From contig BCKK01000005.1 of assembly GCA_001600615.1 (NCBI GenBank), positions 1,761,559-1,825,558 of the forward strand: a DNA stretch of 64,000 bases, written 5' to 3'. The stretch's first letter is position 1. The number at the start of each line of letters is the position of its first letter. The notes beneath the pieces are model-generated. The model did no database searches, was not told the DNA's origin, and saw only the letters and a list, made by a program, of their open reading frames with translations. This document shows, in pieces, positions 45,628-56,818 of this stretch. The stretch is from Dioszegia crocea (taxonomy: Eukaryota; Basidiomycota; Tremellomycetes; Tremellales; Bulleribasidiaceae). Position numbers and translations under genes: made by a program.

Positions 45628-48371
45628 CTAAGCCTCCCCAACCCCAAGCGCAACAGCAACCTCCTCCCTGCCCCTCCTAACCATAGTCTCCCCAAACTCA
45701 TACCCTTCCTTCTTATCCAAAACCAAATCACAAACCTCGCCATACGCCTCGCTAATCTTTCTCAGAGCCTGACGGTGTATAGTCTCCGCGAGCTGATTAG
45801 ACGTGAGCAAAGTGAGGCGCGGAGACGAGAGGACATCGAGTGAGTTGAGGAAGGTGGAGAATTGTGAAAGGGCGGCAGTGAGGGATTTAGGGGATGTATT
45901 GGGGAGTCGAGAGAGGGGTGTCTGGGATATCAGCAAATTATCCTTTTATAACATATAAGGATAAAGCTTACATCTGCTGGTCTTGTTCGGACTGCTCGCA
46001 TTATCGGTGCCAACCCACACTGCTCAAGTAGTTTCCCATGCTGGTCTCATCAGTATTACCCCCATGAGATGAGTGGGCCAGTACTCACATGCTCGAAAGT
46101 CATACTCTCCACATGTTTCTGAATCTGCTCTTCGAGCCTCTTTGCCCGCTCTTCAGTAGACTCATACCCTTCCAGCGAATGCTGATAATCAGCACATTTC
46201 CAAACCTGGAAGGGTCGGACTTACAAGAAGATAGTTCAAACAGTTGATCAAGAATATATCACGTTCCCACTCGCCCTTGCCCCCCTCCCCAGGCTGGACC
46301 TTCATCTCTGCCATTCGCTCACACATCTCAACCGCGGGATCGACCGCTTTGGCGAGGATGGTATCGAACCCCTCTCCTCTGTCGTTGGCGTCAACGAGCG
46401 AGGTCTCGTACACCCCGATAATGTCTCGCAGTATATGAGTGGCATCGCGAAGGGCGAGAGGTGGTGTAAGAGTTGCGTCGGGTGGCTGGGGATATCAGTG
46501 GGGAGTATAGGTAAGAAAAGGGAGGGACTTACATGTAGGAATCGAAGTAAACTTCTGCCTTGGGCGTCTAGCATTTCTAGGAATGTAGATTGGCTTCCTT
46601 CGTAGATACTTCGTCTGTCAGCTTTTGCCTTCACGAGAGTGACAAATGAGAAGAAGCGTAAGCTTACTCCTGGAGTGTCCGACAAAGCAGCGCTTGATCC
46701 CCTATCGTCCTCTTCATCGTAACCAGATAAAACTGCAGCAGGTTCGCAATCCGGTAAGTCATAATGATCCCTTCTTGGGATTTGATCGTCTGCTGTATCC
46801 GAAGCTGGATCAATCAGCTTGAATCCGCGTCGCAGCAAAACCGGTATCTTGGCTTGCCTTGAGTGGTCTCCCCAAACCATCTAGATCAATATCCAAACAT
46901 TCCCTAACGGAGTTTCTCGCTTCTTCCACTTCATCCCGCTTTCGTTCCCCACCACCCAAGTCCATCGAGTCCTTCCCATCTCCCTGACTCCCATTTCCCT
47001 GCGTTTCCACATTCTCGACAACAGGCGCCTTTGCCGGCCCACCCCGAACTTGGCCAACCATTCTCTGTCCCGCCTCGGCCCCAAAGAGACTCTCGAGGAA
47101 TTCGTGCTCGCTCGCTGTGGCTTGATGGATCCACGCTAGCATATCTCCAACATATCGGATTGGGTCATGTGCGTGGATCTCTATCGGTCTAGGAAGACCG
47201 TTGGGTCCACCACGGGTGAGCGCATCGAGAAAGGCTTGGAGGAGGGATCCAGAGCGTGTCTGTGTCAGGGTTTTGACGACGTCTCTGCATTTGGTCAGTG
47301 ACGTTCCCACCTTACTTGAAACCTTAGACGACTTGAAACCTTAGACGAGGGTTGGAACTCACCTGAACAATGAGGACCTATCGCGTAAACGGCGCATTGC
47401 CTCTCGCAGAGTAGGCGATACTTCCAATTGCCCCTCACGCGTATAATGTCGCATTTCGAATTGACACCATCGGTACAGCTTCTTATACCCCGCTTCCATC
47501 TGCTCAGACGTAGACTGCATAATGTCAAGTCTGAATGGTCAGCTAAGTAGCCCCGGATGGGTCCACCAAACCGTATTGCGTAACTTACCCAGCCTGCTCT
47601 TTGCCTTCTTCTCCACCTAACAGCGCTCGGCAGTCTCCGCGGATCGCATGCACCCTATCCAACGCGCTGAAGAGGGATTTACCAACGTCAATCTCGCGAG
47701 ATGTAAGGGCTTCCAGTTCCGCGGATGAGAGCGTGAAGCGCTGTAGGAATAGCGAGATGATTTTGGCGCGAAGTTGGGCAGAGTCACTTTGAGGATGAGC
47801 TATGGCCTACGCGAATGTATCTTCTAGCTTACCGCTGTGCTCTCAGACCCTCAGCTCGCTCCAGTAGGTACTTTGTACCGACATTCGCCTGCTCCAGCTC
47901 CGCTTCGACCTGATCGCACCTTGACTGCATTTCCAGCATGTACTGGCGCAACACTTGCAATTTCTGTCCAAGATCAGCGACGCTCATCCGGCAGTTTACA
48001 CGGCAGGCACAACTCACGCTATCCACCTCTCCAAAAGCATCCAAGAACCTCTGACTGCTCTCGGCCAATTTCATCTCCACATCCCTCTTCAAATACCTCC
48101 GCGCCATGACTGCCGATTGACCTTTAAGCGTCCGGCGAGGCGACTCCCCCATCCCGCCAGCCTCATCTCCGGTCGCATCACCATTACCAGCCGCCTCGTC
48201 GCTCTTCGGAGCGTAGAAGCTTGCAGCTATCTCCAAAGCCTCGCGTGAAGACGGATCGTCGAATGTCGTCCCTAGAGCTTTGTAGATCCTGAGTGAAATT
48301 GGATTATTTCTTGATGGGGCGGTAGGTGCCGATAGGTTCGTCGTTGGCGACCGGCTAGGAGCGAGGGACAT
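45628..48371 (-). CDS. COG6: Conserved oligomeric Golgi complex subunit 6
   Basis: This is a multi-exon gene starting at 48371 ([16 protein letters not shown]) and ending [10 protein letters not shown]. The opening [20 protein letters not shown] is the conserved Cog6 N-terminus. A long coiled-coil follows ([20 protein letters not shown]), then the helical-bundle body: [53 protein letters not shown] and [17 protein letters not shown]. Cog6 belongs to lobe B of the COG tether, which acts in retrograde transport within the Golgi and so in glycosylation. An insertion rich in Gly/Asn/Glu lies around 46930-47040. The gene faces PIS1 across a 248-nt shared promoter. Confidence 0.92.
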
Positions 48372-48619
48372 CTTAGGCAATGTATACTTGCCTTATAACA
48401 CAAGAGGAGGCTAAGGTATGGCTTGTTTTTGGCTGGCAAGGTCTGGTGTCGGAAGCTTTACGTAAAACGTCCGCCTTCCGACGGAAACTTGACCCGCCGC
48501 CCAGCAAGGGAAGCCCGCCGGCCTCCGTCTCCCAAGCCATCTCCATACATCACTTACGCTCGTCTCCCCTTTGCAAATAAGCACTCTACATCCCGCTACA
48601 CACAGGATCCTGCTGGAGA
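48372..48619. promoter_or_regulatory. Divergent promoter COG6 / PIS1
   Basis: There are 248 nt between the start codons of two secretory-pathway/membrane genes. No specific site is identified. Confidence 0.55.
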
Positions 48620-49955
48620 ATGGCACCCACCACACGAGCTTCCCGAAAATCCACACCAGAAGCTGCGGCTTCGACCAGCACGACGACCGCATTGGACACT
48701 TCGGATATGACCGTTGACGGTGAGAAACCTGTGATGCGGCCGAGAGAGGGGAGTAGGACACGACCTCCTAGGGAAGATGTGTATCATCCGAAATAGTGAG
48801 TCTCAAGAATATCTTACAACGCGTCAAGAAAAGGAGTATCGGTAAAGATAGGCGTGACCGAGGGATTGTTGTTTTTCGAGTGGACTCTAGTTTTCTTCAA
48901 TTTACTTGGACTTGAGCTAATACTCTAGTGCTGTGGATCTAGCGTATGTCCATCTTGCATCTCTATTGATAATACTGACCACAAACTGACGAGATAGAAC
49001 GACAACGTAAGTATCCTTTCCCCTCTTGGCCTTATCAGCCGCGGTGCTGACAGATACAGCGTAACAGATAACGTCTTCCTCTTCCCTTCAAACCTCATCG
49101 GCTACGTCCGAGTGATACTAGCCGCTGCGAGTCTGTGCATCATGCCGCTATATCCAAGAGTATGCACTGTGCTCTATTTCACATCATGTATTCTCGACGC
49201 GGTGGATGGGCAGGTGGCTAGGCGTTTGGGGCAGACGAGCAAGTTTGGCGCTGTGTTGGATATGGTGACGGACCGGTTAGTCGACTCTCTGACTCAGTGG
49301 TCATTGCTAATGATGTAGATGTACGACAGCCTGCCTACTGTGTTTCCTCGCCATCAGCTACAGGCCTTGGGCGCTCGTCTTCCAATTCTTGATCAGTCTC
49401 GACTTTTCATCGCATTACATGCACATGTACTCGTAAGTCAGCATCCTTGGACTCTCACCTGCCCGACCGAATAGAGATGAGTATCATTCGCTAACTCCCA
49501 GCTCGCTCGCCACAGGCTCGACGTCTCACAAAACCGTAACATCCGACGTCTCCCGAATCCTTTGGCTATACTACAACAACTCCCTAACCCTCTTCATATT
49601 TTGCTTCGCCAACGAGACCTTCTTCTTCTGTCTGTACCTCAACAAATTCTGGACAAACTCCATCGCACAATCAATCCCATTCCTCCTCACTCTCACTCGG
49701 GATCTAGGCTTGCCAGCGGGCGCAGGATGGGCGTTGGAGAATATCTCATGGCCCCAGCTCGTGGCTTTGATTACTTTCCCCATTTGTGCCGGAAAGCAGA
49801 TCATCAATGGTGTTCAATTCTGGAAAGCTAGCAAGATTGTAAGTTGGCCTTGAGCAAGAGGGGTGACTGGGGATATGCTAATTCTTTAGCTTGTAGGAGT
49901 GGATATTGCCGAGAGACAGGCGAAGCGGGAGCAGGAATTCAAGGCGAGGCAGTAG
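48620..49955 (+). CDS. PIS1: Phosphatidylinositol synthase (CDP-diacylglycerol--inositol 3-phosphatidyltransferase)
   Basis: Seven exons: 48620-48795, 48929-48943 (15 nt), 48998-49006 (9 nt), 49060-49275, 49319-49432, 49502-49838 and 49890-49955. The sum is 311 codons. The CDP-alcohol phosphotransferase signature DG-x2-AR-x8-G-x3-D-x3-D is complete (DGQVARRLGQ ... GAVLDMVTDR), around 49203-49275. SSHYMHMYS follows, as in other PI synthases. Several membrane helices are visible (LIGYVRVILAAASLCIM, LTLFIFCFANETFFFCLYL). The enzyme makes phosphatidylinositol in the ER. A 59-residue Thr/Ser/Pro-rich N-terminal extension precedes the domain. Intron 4 has a GTTAGT donor. Confidence 0.95.
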
Positions 49956-50311
49956 AGAGTGGAGCCTGGGGTGGTGCTGTATCGTCGTGACTCGCGGGCT
50001 ATAGGTAGAGAGAGGGAATTCGATTCGACATGTTCTCGCGAGGGTTGGAATTTGGTCAAATGGATGTACGTGAGAAGCAAGGAGGAACTGGAAAGGCTGG
50101 AAAAGGCAAGCTGGGAATCAACATCAGGGTCACCTGTAGAGTACAAATTTCTATATCTACATCTATGTAATGAGCAAGTCACATCTATTCTAGGTGGTGA
50201 GCCAGTCACGCAATCTGCTGTCACCTATCGACGGTCGTTCCAAGGTCCAGCTTGGCTCGTACAAACACCTCATACAGGCAGACACCGCCAGGCCAATCTC
50301 TACGCTTGACT
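49956..50311. other. Convergent spacer PIS1 / small orphan
   Basis: This interval holds the 3' UTRs of both genes. No gene was seen. Confidence 0.5.
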
Positions 50312-50968
50312 TCAATTCCACTCATGCTCATCCTGATCAAATCAGCCTTTGCATCCATGGACTGAAGCAAAATCTAGACCTAAACTCACCTCATCATCCC
50401 GATCATCTTCATCCTCCATTGATCGCCCACTCTTTGCTCGATCCCAAAAAGCCACCTTTTCCCAAATTCGCTTACACTCCCCTCCTATCGTCTTATGCCT
50501 CACAACAACCACCTGTCCACCATCAACCACATGACCTCCAGCTCCAACCAGTACGAAATCTTCATACCCCTCTAGCTTGCCCAACACTTTGATCCCCCGT
50601 CGATGCTCAATACATTCGATAATGTTCACTTCGCCACGAGGGTAAGGTATTATAGCCGAGGCGGGCTGGCGATACTTCTTCAATTGACCACCGCCGCTTT
50701 TGGAGGGATTGCATTTAGGCTGAAGTCGGCCCAAAGTCCGGAGAGGGTGGAAGGTTGTGGAAGTGAAGGTAGAGTGGGATTTGAGGATGGGTGGACGGGA
50801 GAGGGGGAGGTGGGCGCTGCTGCTTGCTGCGGAGGTGGAGGTGGAGGATGAAGGCGAGTGTAAGGATTGTGAAGAGTGTGAGGAGTGGGAAGAGTGGGAG
50901 TGGGTTAGTGAAGGGCGAGACCGAGTCGAGGCGCTGGGGCCAAGGGCGACTGGGGTAGAGCTTGTCAT
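50312..50968 (-). CDS. Hypothetical Ser/His-rich protein (199 aa)
   Basis: Two exons (50390-50968 and 50312-50332) sum to 200 codons; the last exon has only six sense codons (DEHEWN) plus stop. If the intron is retained the frame closes at 50342. The N-terminal half is low complexity (THSHSSHSSHSSQSLHS). The C-terminal half looks folded: YPRGEVNIIECIEHRRGIKV, LGKLEGYEDFVLVGAGGHVV and VVVVRHKTIGGECKRIWEKV. It is not recognised. The acidic end is DEDDRDDE. Confidence 0.65.
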
Positions 50969-51581
50969 TGCGAGTGAAATACGAGATGGACTCGAAAGAT
51001 CAATGCTGGCGGTAGAAGTAGAATGTATCGGCGGCGCGAAGGTATGATCTGTTGATGAAGATTACGCTGAGACACAATTGCAAGAGAGGTGAATGGGCCT
51101 GATGAGAGAGTACACACAGCAACAAGGGGGGAAAGGGCACAAGTCTCGGGATAGGTCCACCCATAAACCGCCCCGGCCCGGTCTTATAACCCCGTCGACT
51201 CCTCCACCCTCACGCCATATTACACGTTCGCATGCCTCTGCTGCAGAACTGGAAAAACCAAGAGGCGGAGACGCGACGGGGAGGACAGAAATCGGAGATA
51301 AGGCTTCGATAAGGACTAGGTTTAACCGCGTTCTGCCGGTCCGGCCCGAAATCCCGATAGAAGGTGTCGTAAGGGGTTTATCCGAAGGCCGAAGGCCGAT
51401 GAGTGGCGCCGGAGGTTGCTGGACGTCAGGCTAGCTACAGTGGTGTGGCTCCAACGTCTATACTGTCATACAATTCGAAGGCCATGCAGTATACATCTCT
51501 ATCCAATTTCATGTATACCAGCCACCACGTCTAAAGTCGATCCGTCCAGCATTCAGAACTAGTCTGGTCGTCGACCTAGTA
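50969..51581. other. Intergenic spacer
   Basis: A plus-strand ORF at 51093-51434 has Arg/Gly/Pro-rich composition and a CCGAAGG direct duplication near 51380-51400 but no domain or splice support. I treat the interval as noncoding. Confidence 0.5.
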
Positions 51582-51929
51582 CTACCCGAGCATCACCATG
51601 GATTCGCCGTTTGAGGACGGGGCTGGGTCGTCGGGAGTCCAAGTCGTACTGGTGAAGCTGTCCAGGTGAGCTTGGAGGAAGTATCTGACTACCTCCCCTT
51701 TGCCGCTCGCCTTCAGCCACTCCATGATGTCCTCCTTGTCGTCCTCGATCTCTTTCTTCCGCTCGGCAGAGTATGTGCCTGCCTCTAATCCCCTCTCCGA
51801 TTGATTTCTCGACCGCCGGAGCAGCTCGAAGCGTTTCCACGCTTCCTCTGGGACATCCACAGGGGTCTTGGTTTCCTCCCATGCTTCGTTCATGGTGGTC
51901 AGAATGACTGTGACGGTAGCTTTGGCCAT
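51582..51929 (-). CDS. Small hypothetical protein (115 aa)
   Basis: This single exon starts at 51929 (MAKATVTVILTTMNEAWEET). An upstream Met at 51992 would add a Thr/Pro-rich leader, less likely. The protein is hydrophilic and helical, with WKRFELLRRSRNQSER, ERKKEIEDDKEDIMEWLKAS and GEVVRYFLQAHLDSF. No signal peptide, membrane segment or cysteine motif was seen. Function unknown. Confidence 0.6.
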   Translation of the reverse strand: MAKATVTVILTTMNEAWEETKTPVDVPEEAWKRFELLRRSRNQSERGLEAGTYSAERKKEIEDDKEDIMEWLKASGKGEVVRYFLQAHLDSFTSTTWTPDDPAPSSNGESMVMLG

Positions 51930-52463
51930 GGTCGTTGGAGGTAAAAGGTTGGTGTAGATGTGTTGGGGCTTGGTGATAGGGGTGGATGTCACTGTGTGTG
52001 TGTGTTGAGGAAAACAAGGAGGGGATTGGGGGGAACGGCATCCTTATATCGTGCGCCGAGATGGGAGCTGTCTCCGTTTGAAAGGAAGAGGTACAGGTCC
52101 GATCCATTCAAGCTTGTCCCTGTCAAGGGCCACTGACCTGTCTGAGCATTAGCTGCACTTGTCTTGGCACAGCCTCGATCACTCCCTTCAGCTTCTACCT
52201 CGCTGACTTGTTTGAGCAGGAGCAGGGGTTAGGTGACACAAGTTTCACCGGCTCAGCTCTTCTCAAGCTAGCCCGCTTTCGCTGCCGTGCACGCGTGCGC
52301 GTACATACTGAAAGCCTGTAGCAGTAGTAAATGACAAGACTAGCGTCAGAGGTACGAGTACTCGTAGATTGTCAATAGATGTCAGTCACTCCGCCTATAT
52401 CCACAGTCCTCATATCCCAAAACTCTAGTGCATATACCCATATCCCACCACCACACCGTACGC
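51930..52463. other. Intergenic spacer
   Basis: This is the promoter of the 115-aa orphan and the 3' flank of SEC53. A GTGTGTGTGT-like run (51990-52005) lies just upstream of the orphan. No gene was seen. Confidence 0.5.
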
Positions 52464-53609
52464 CTAAGCCTTAGAGAAGAACAACTCATCCAACAACTGC
52501 TGGGTGTGTTCAGGACTAGTAACGGTATGTCCAATCGTCCTAGGATCTTCAAAGATTTCGTAGTCGTTCCCACCTTCGAAAGTCTTGTCTCCAAAGAAGT
52601 GGATTTGGTCAAAGCCTTCATTCTCGATATGCTTCAGCGAGTAGGTTTTGTCCCATCCTAGAGTGATCAGCTTGGGGTTTGACGGGGTGAAGGTTGAGAC
52701 TGCGATGGTGTAGCAAGACAGTAGAGGTGATGCACCGGAAGACATGTAGGACAGACGCCAGGAGCCAAACTTACCGTGGGGGAAAACGTCAAAGCTGATC
52801 TGACCACCAATGGCGAATGTCAGACCGAGATGGGCGAATTTCTCTTGTAGGATTTTGACCATCTTTTCACGGACTTTGTGCTCCTACCCACGTCAGCTCA
52901 TATAACAAGTTTGTCTTCTGGCTAGCTGAGTTTTGGTCACCAACGTACCATGTCGTATTTGTAGAAAGCCGCACGTTCCTCCAACCTAAATCATCAGCAT
53001 TGACCCCTTCAAGTAAATCTGAACAAGACTCACGAGCAAGCTCTGCCAATAGGAGACATATTCACCATCCCCCTCCTGTACTCGATGAATGTCCCTCTAG
53101 ATTATCAGCTTTAGCACCCACAGTAAAGTACACTCTAACTCACCGTTTGATGGGAATATCAAGCTCTGAGAAGTACCTCAAAACAAAGTTGACAAGGTTC
53201 TTATACTCCTCTTCTCCGACATGCTCAATGAATGAAGCTGAAGCAAGCGGTTGACCAAGCTTGGAAGCCATCAATCCATTCTCCGAGAAGCAGTAATCAA
53301 AGTTGTCGGAAACTACATGTCAGCCCAATCTCTTGTCCGTTTTTGGATCGCGCACTTACCCTCTTCTCCAGCAACATGAAGCTGCTCGACAATCTTGACC
53401 AAATCACTACCGCCCACAAACGCCACGGCAGTATACTCCCGCAACTTCTTCAACGCCGCCTGCATCTCAGGCGTGGCGCTCTGCCTCGCTAACGACAACG
53501 TCCCATCCACATCGAACATGCAGATCGTCTTGGGGTGTTTTCGCTCGGCAAAGGGTTTAATACCCTTGGGGAAGACGTTCTGGGGTGTTGTGGTTGCCAT
53601 TTTAGACAT
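52464..53609 (-). CDS. SEC53: Phosphomannomutase
   Basis: Multi-exon gene; start [16 protein letters not shown] (an internal Met three codons later is possible). The HAD catalytic motif is [11 protein letters not shown]. Further conserved blocks are [40 protein letters not shown] (near 53050-53150), [12 protein letters not shown] followed after an intron by [11 protein letters not shown], and [20 protein letters not shown]. It converts mannose-6-phosphate to mannose-1-phosphate for GDP-mannose, feeding N-glycosylation, GPI anchors and cell-wall/capsule mannose in the cytosol. All catalytic motifs are intact. The C-terminus ELFFSKA is family-typical. Confidence 0.96.
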
Positions 53610-53891
53610 GTTATAGAGGAGACAGGTGTGTAGGTATGTGTGGAAAGAGCTGCAAAGAGGACGGATCAGGAAGTTTCAGCCTCGACGCGTCCTCCCACGT
53701 GGACGGCCAGACGCGACTTGACCCTGCACGTGACATTCGCCACCCACCCGGAACCTTGGCTGACCAACATTTTGCAGCAGACGTGGCAGCTTCCATTGTC
53801 TATACTTCTTATATCTACAAAGGCAGATAGCTATCCATGCTCTGCTCATATATACAGTCGGCACAGACAGCCTAGAAAGATACCAGCAAAT
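53610..53891. promoter_or_regulatory. Divergent promoter SEC53 / acetyl-CoA transporter
   Basis: A 282-nt interval separates the start codons. An open frame from 53640 is in phase with the transporter but its sequence resembles 5' UTR. Confidence 0.5.
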
Positions 53892-56490
53892 ATGCCCATG
53901 AAGACACGCCGAGCAGTCTCTGTCCAACCTACCCCCACCGAAGAAGCACCATCATTACCCACTGCCACATCCTCTTCAATCCGCCTAGCACCTCCTCTTG
54001 ACCGCCGCTCGACGCGCTCCAAAACTACAGAACCATCTCGTACTGGATCTTCCCGCTCCCCATCTGCCGTACCTCCCTTGACGACATCCACAACACCCGA
54101 TACTCTCATCCCTGACCCTGCTTCACGACAGGCTTCTGAATTCTCCGACGGGGAATTGGGCAATACAACCTCTGCCAGTGCACTCATTGACGACGAGGAA
54201 GAGGAAGATATGTTTGGGCGTGATGGGTCTGGATTGAGAGGGCGGAATGTGGAAGATCTGGGGGAATTGGAGGAGAAGGGATTGTTGAGGCGGAGAAGTA
54301 TCGATGCGGAGGATGGGACTAGCTCGCCAAGGAGAAGAGTCTTGCCTCATCCGAACGGCAAGAGTGATAAGGGAAAGGGGAGGGAGGAGTCGTTTGAGCG
54401 GGTAATGTTGGATGAGAAGGGGGATGATGAAGAGGGAGGGCAAGGTCTGAGTAGTACGAGGGATAAACAGGCGTTTGCCCTATTGGTATTGCTGTGTGAG
54501 TCATCTGATGTCCTTAGCGGTCGTGCCGTTGACTTTCAACTGACATTATAGATCTGTAAGCTATTTGGCGCTTCTTAGACGATTCTTAGCTAATCCCCAG
54601 ACTTCAAGGAATCCCCCTAGGCCTAACATTTGGCACCCTCCCTTTCCTCCTCAAACCTCATCTGTCCTACTCCCAACTGGCCATCTTCGCCCTGTCCACC
54701 TGGCCCTACTCGCTCAAACTCCTCTGGTCACCTATAGTCGACGCTTGGTTTGTGCCCAAGTGGGGTAGGCGGAAGAGCTGGATCGTCCCCGTTCAAGCAG
54801 TGGTAGGGATGGGGCTATGGTGGATTGGAGGCAGAGTAGAGGGTTGGTTGAATGCTGAAGAGGTGGATATACGATTTATCACCATGGTGTTTGGAGGTCT
54901 GATATTGGCTGCTGCGACACAGGGTGAGTTTTAAGCTACATGGAAGAAAGGCTCAGCTGATCAATACAGATATCGCGGTGGATGGTCAGTTGCCCCATTT
55001 GCACCGGGGAATTAAGCTGATATTTAGGCTGGGCTTTGACTTTACTCTCTGCGCCAAATCTATCGTATGCTTCAACAGCCCAAACGATAGGGTTGGGAAT
55101 AGGAAATGCGCTGGCGTTCACCGTTTTCCTAGCTTTCAATTCGGTCGACTTCTCGTAAATTGCCATATTGCCCATCGTGATCAAAACGACCCAACTGACC
55201 ATATCAGAAATCGATACTTCCGGTCGGCACCATTACCCTACGGTCTCCTCTCGCTCGGCTCTTACATGCGATTCTGGGCTATAGTCTTTGCCGCTGTCAC
55301 GTTCTGCTTGGCAATGTACAAGACCGAAGATCCAGTCAGTGAAGATGACCCGGATATGGACGTAAAGAAGGTATACAAGGTTATGTGGAGTATTATAAAA
55401 TTGAAAAGTAAGCTGGCTTCCACTTTCCCGTCCAGACCTGGGCTCAAGCTGATAATGCGCAGACATCCAATCTTTCCTCTTAATCCACCTAGTCTGTAAA
55501 ATCGGGTTTCAGGTAAACGAATCTGTCACTTCCCTCAAACTCCTCGAAAAGGGCCTCTCGAAGGAAGACATGGCAGTAGCTGTTCTCCTCGATTTCCCAG
55601 CGCAAATGATTGCAGGTTGGCTAGCAGCTAAATGGTCAAGACCGACACATGGAAGTGGTGGAGGTGGTGATAGAAGTGGGAAAGTACTCAGACCGTGGAT
55701 ATGGGCGTTTTGGGCGAGATTGATCATGGCTTCTGTGGCTGGGTTTGTGGTTTATGGATTTCCTAAGGGTGAGGTGGGTAAAGGTTACTTTGGGTTGGTG
55801 GTGGCTACGACTTTATTGTCTTCGCTTGCTAGGTCAGTTGGACGTGCCTCATGTAGGGATATAGCTGATATCCAGTACGGTCCAATTTGTCGGTATTACG
55901 GCGTTCCATACGCAGATTGCCGATCCTCTTATCGGCGGGACGTACATGACAGTAAGCTTCCGTCTTAATTTCACCCACCGCAAGACAAGCTAACGTCACA
56001 GCTCCTCAATACCATATCCAACTTAGGCGGCACATGGCCCAAACCCCTCATTCTACGCTCAGTCGACGTACTTACCAAAGCGACCTGCTCTGTAGGTGGC
56101 GAAGAGTGTATCTCAGAACATGGGAAACATCTCTGTGAGAAACTGGGCGGGTATTGTGTGGTGCAGAGGGATGGGTATTATATAATGAGTGCGGCGTGTG
56201 TCGTTTTGGCGGTGGGGCTGTTGATGGGCTTTATATTGCCTACTGTTAGGCGATTACAGGGTGAGTCGTCTTGGTTGTGGTTTGGAGTTCTAGGAATAGA
56301 GAGATCTGGTGTGGGGCCAAGAGACGGGGCAAAGGGAAGGGCAGAGGACATTTGGATCAAGATGATGGTGGGGATGGCGTCTGGTGGACGTGTGGACCTA
56401 GGCTAGGCGAAGAGGGACTGACCATAATGGACCAAGCTGATGGTTTCAGCACTACCCATGAGCGCGTGGAGAGTGAAGATCCCCGAATAG
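53892..56490 (+). CDS. Acetyl-CoA transporter (SLC33A1/AT-1 family), ER membrane
   Basis: This is a multi-exon membrane protein. About 200 disordered N-terminal residues (MPMKTRRAVSVQPTP ... DKQAFALLVLL) precede the transporter core. The signature LYLLQGIPLGLTFGT is assembled across a 4-nt exon (54552-54555). Further conserved blocks are LKLLWSPIVDAWFVPKWGRR, SWIVPVQ, and IKLKNIQSFLLIHLVCKIGF. ADPLIGGTYMTLLNTISNLG, PKPLILRSVDVLT and the C-terminal FILPTVRRLQALPMSAWRVK follow. Multiple hydrophobic helices fit the 11-12 TM family. Members move acetyl-CoA into the ER/Golgi for acetylation of proteins and glycans. The Cys-rich luminal loop (CSVGGEECISEHGKHLCEKL) is typical. Confidence 0.92.
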
Positions 56491-56818
56491 CCCCCGAAAC
56501 CCGATGGGCCATGTCGAGGGTGGGTGATCATCTAATGCATACCAGTATATCCATGTCGCCGAGGTATAGGTCGAAATTTCCACTTTGGGTAATTTACCTT
56601 CGGGTTTCATGCGTGTTTCAGATTTTGGGGGATATTACGGTAATGGGGATGAGGTGTGTGAAGGGTTGAGTGAAAGGTTGAACTGGATGTGGAATGCGAA
56701 GGTGGCTATGGGGGGATATAAGTTGATGGTCTCTCACTCTTTACTCACTTACGCACTCACTCCAGCTACGCCTAGGCAGATATACAGGAACCACCCGGCA
56801 ACTTACCCTATCGCAACA
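56491..56818. other. Intergenic spacer
   Basis: This spacer separates two plus-strand genes. The open frames here lack features. Promoter of the glycosyltransferase gene. Confidence 0.5.

Noticed and set aside
51093..51434. Plus-strand ORF of 113 codons
   Set aside because: Arg/Pro/Gly-rich composition, no domain or splice context, and a local CCGAAGG duplication. It lies in a promoter-like interval.
53640..53891. In-frame upstream extension of the acetyl-CoA transporter
   Set aside because: The sequence reads like 5' UTR (no conserved segment), and the ATG at 53892 precedes the usual disordered N-terminus.
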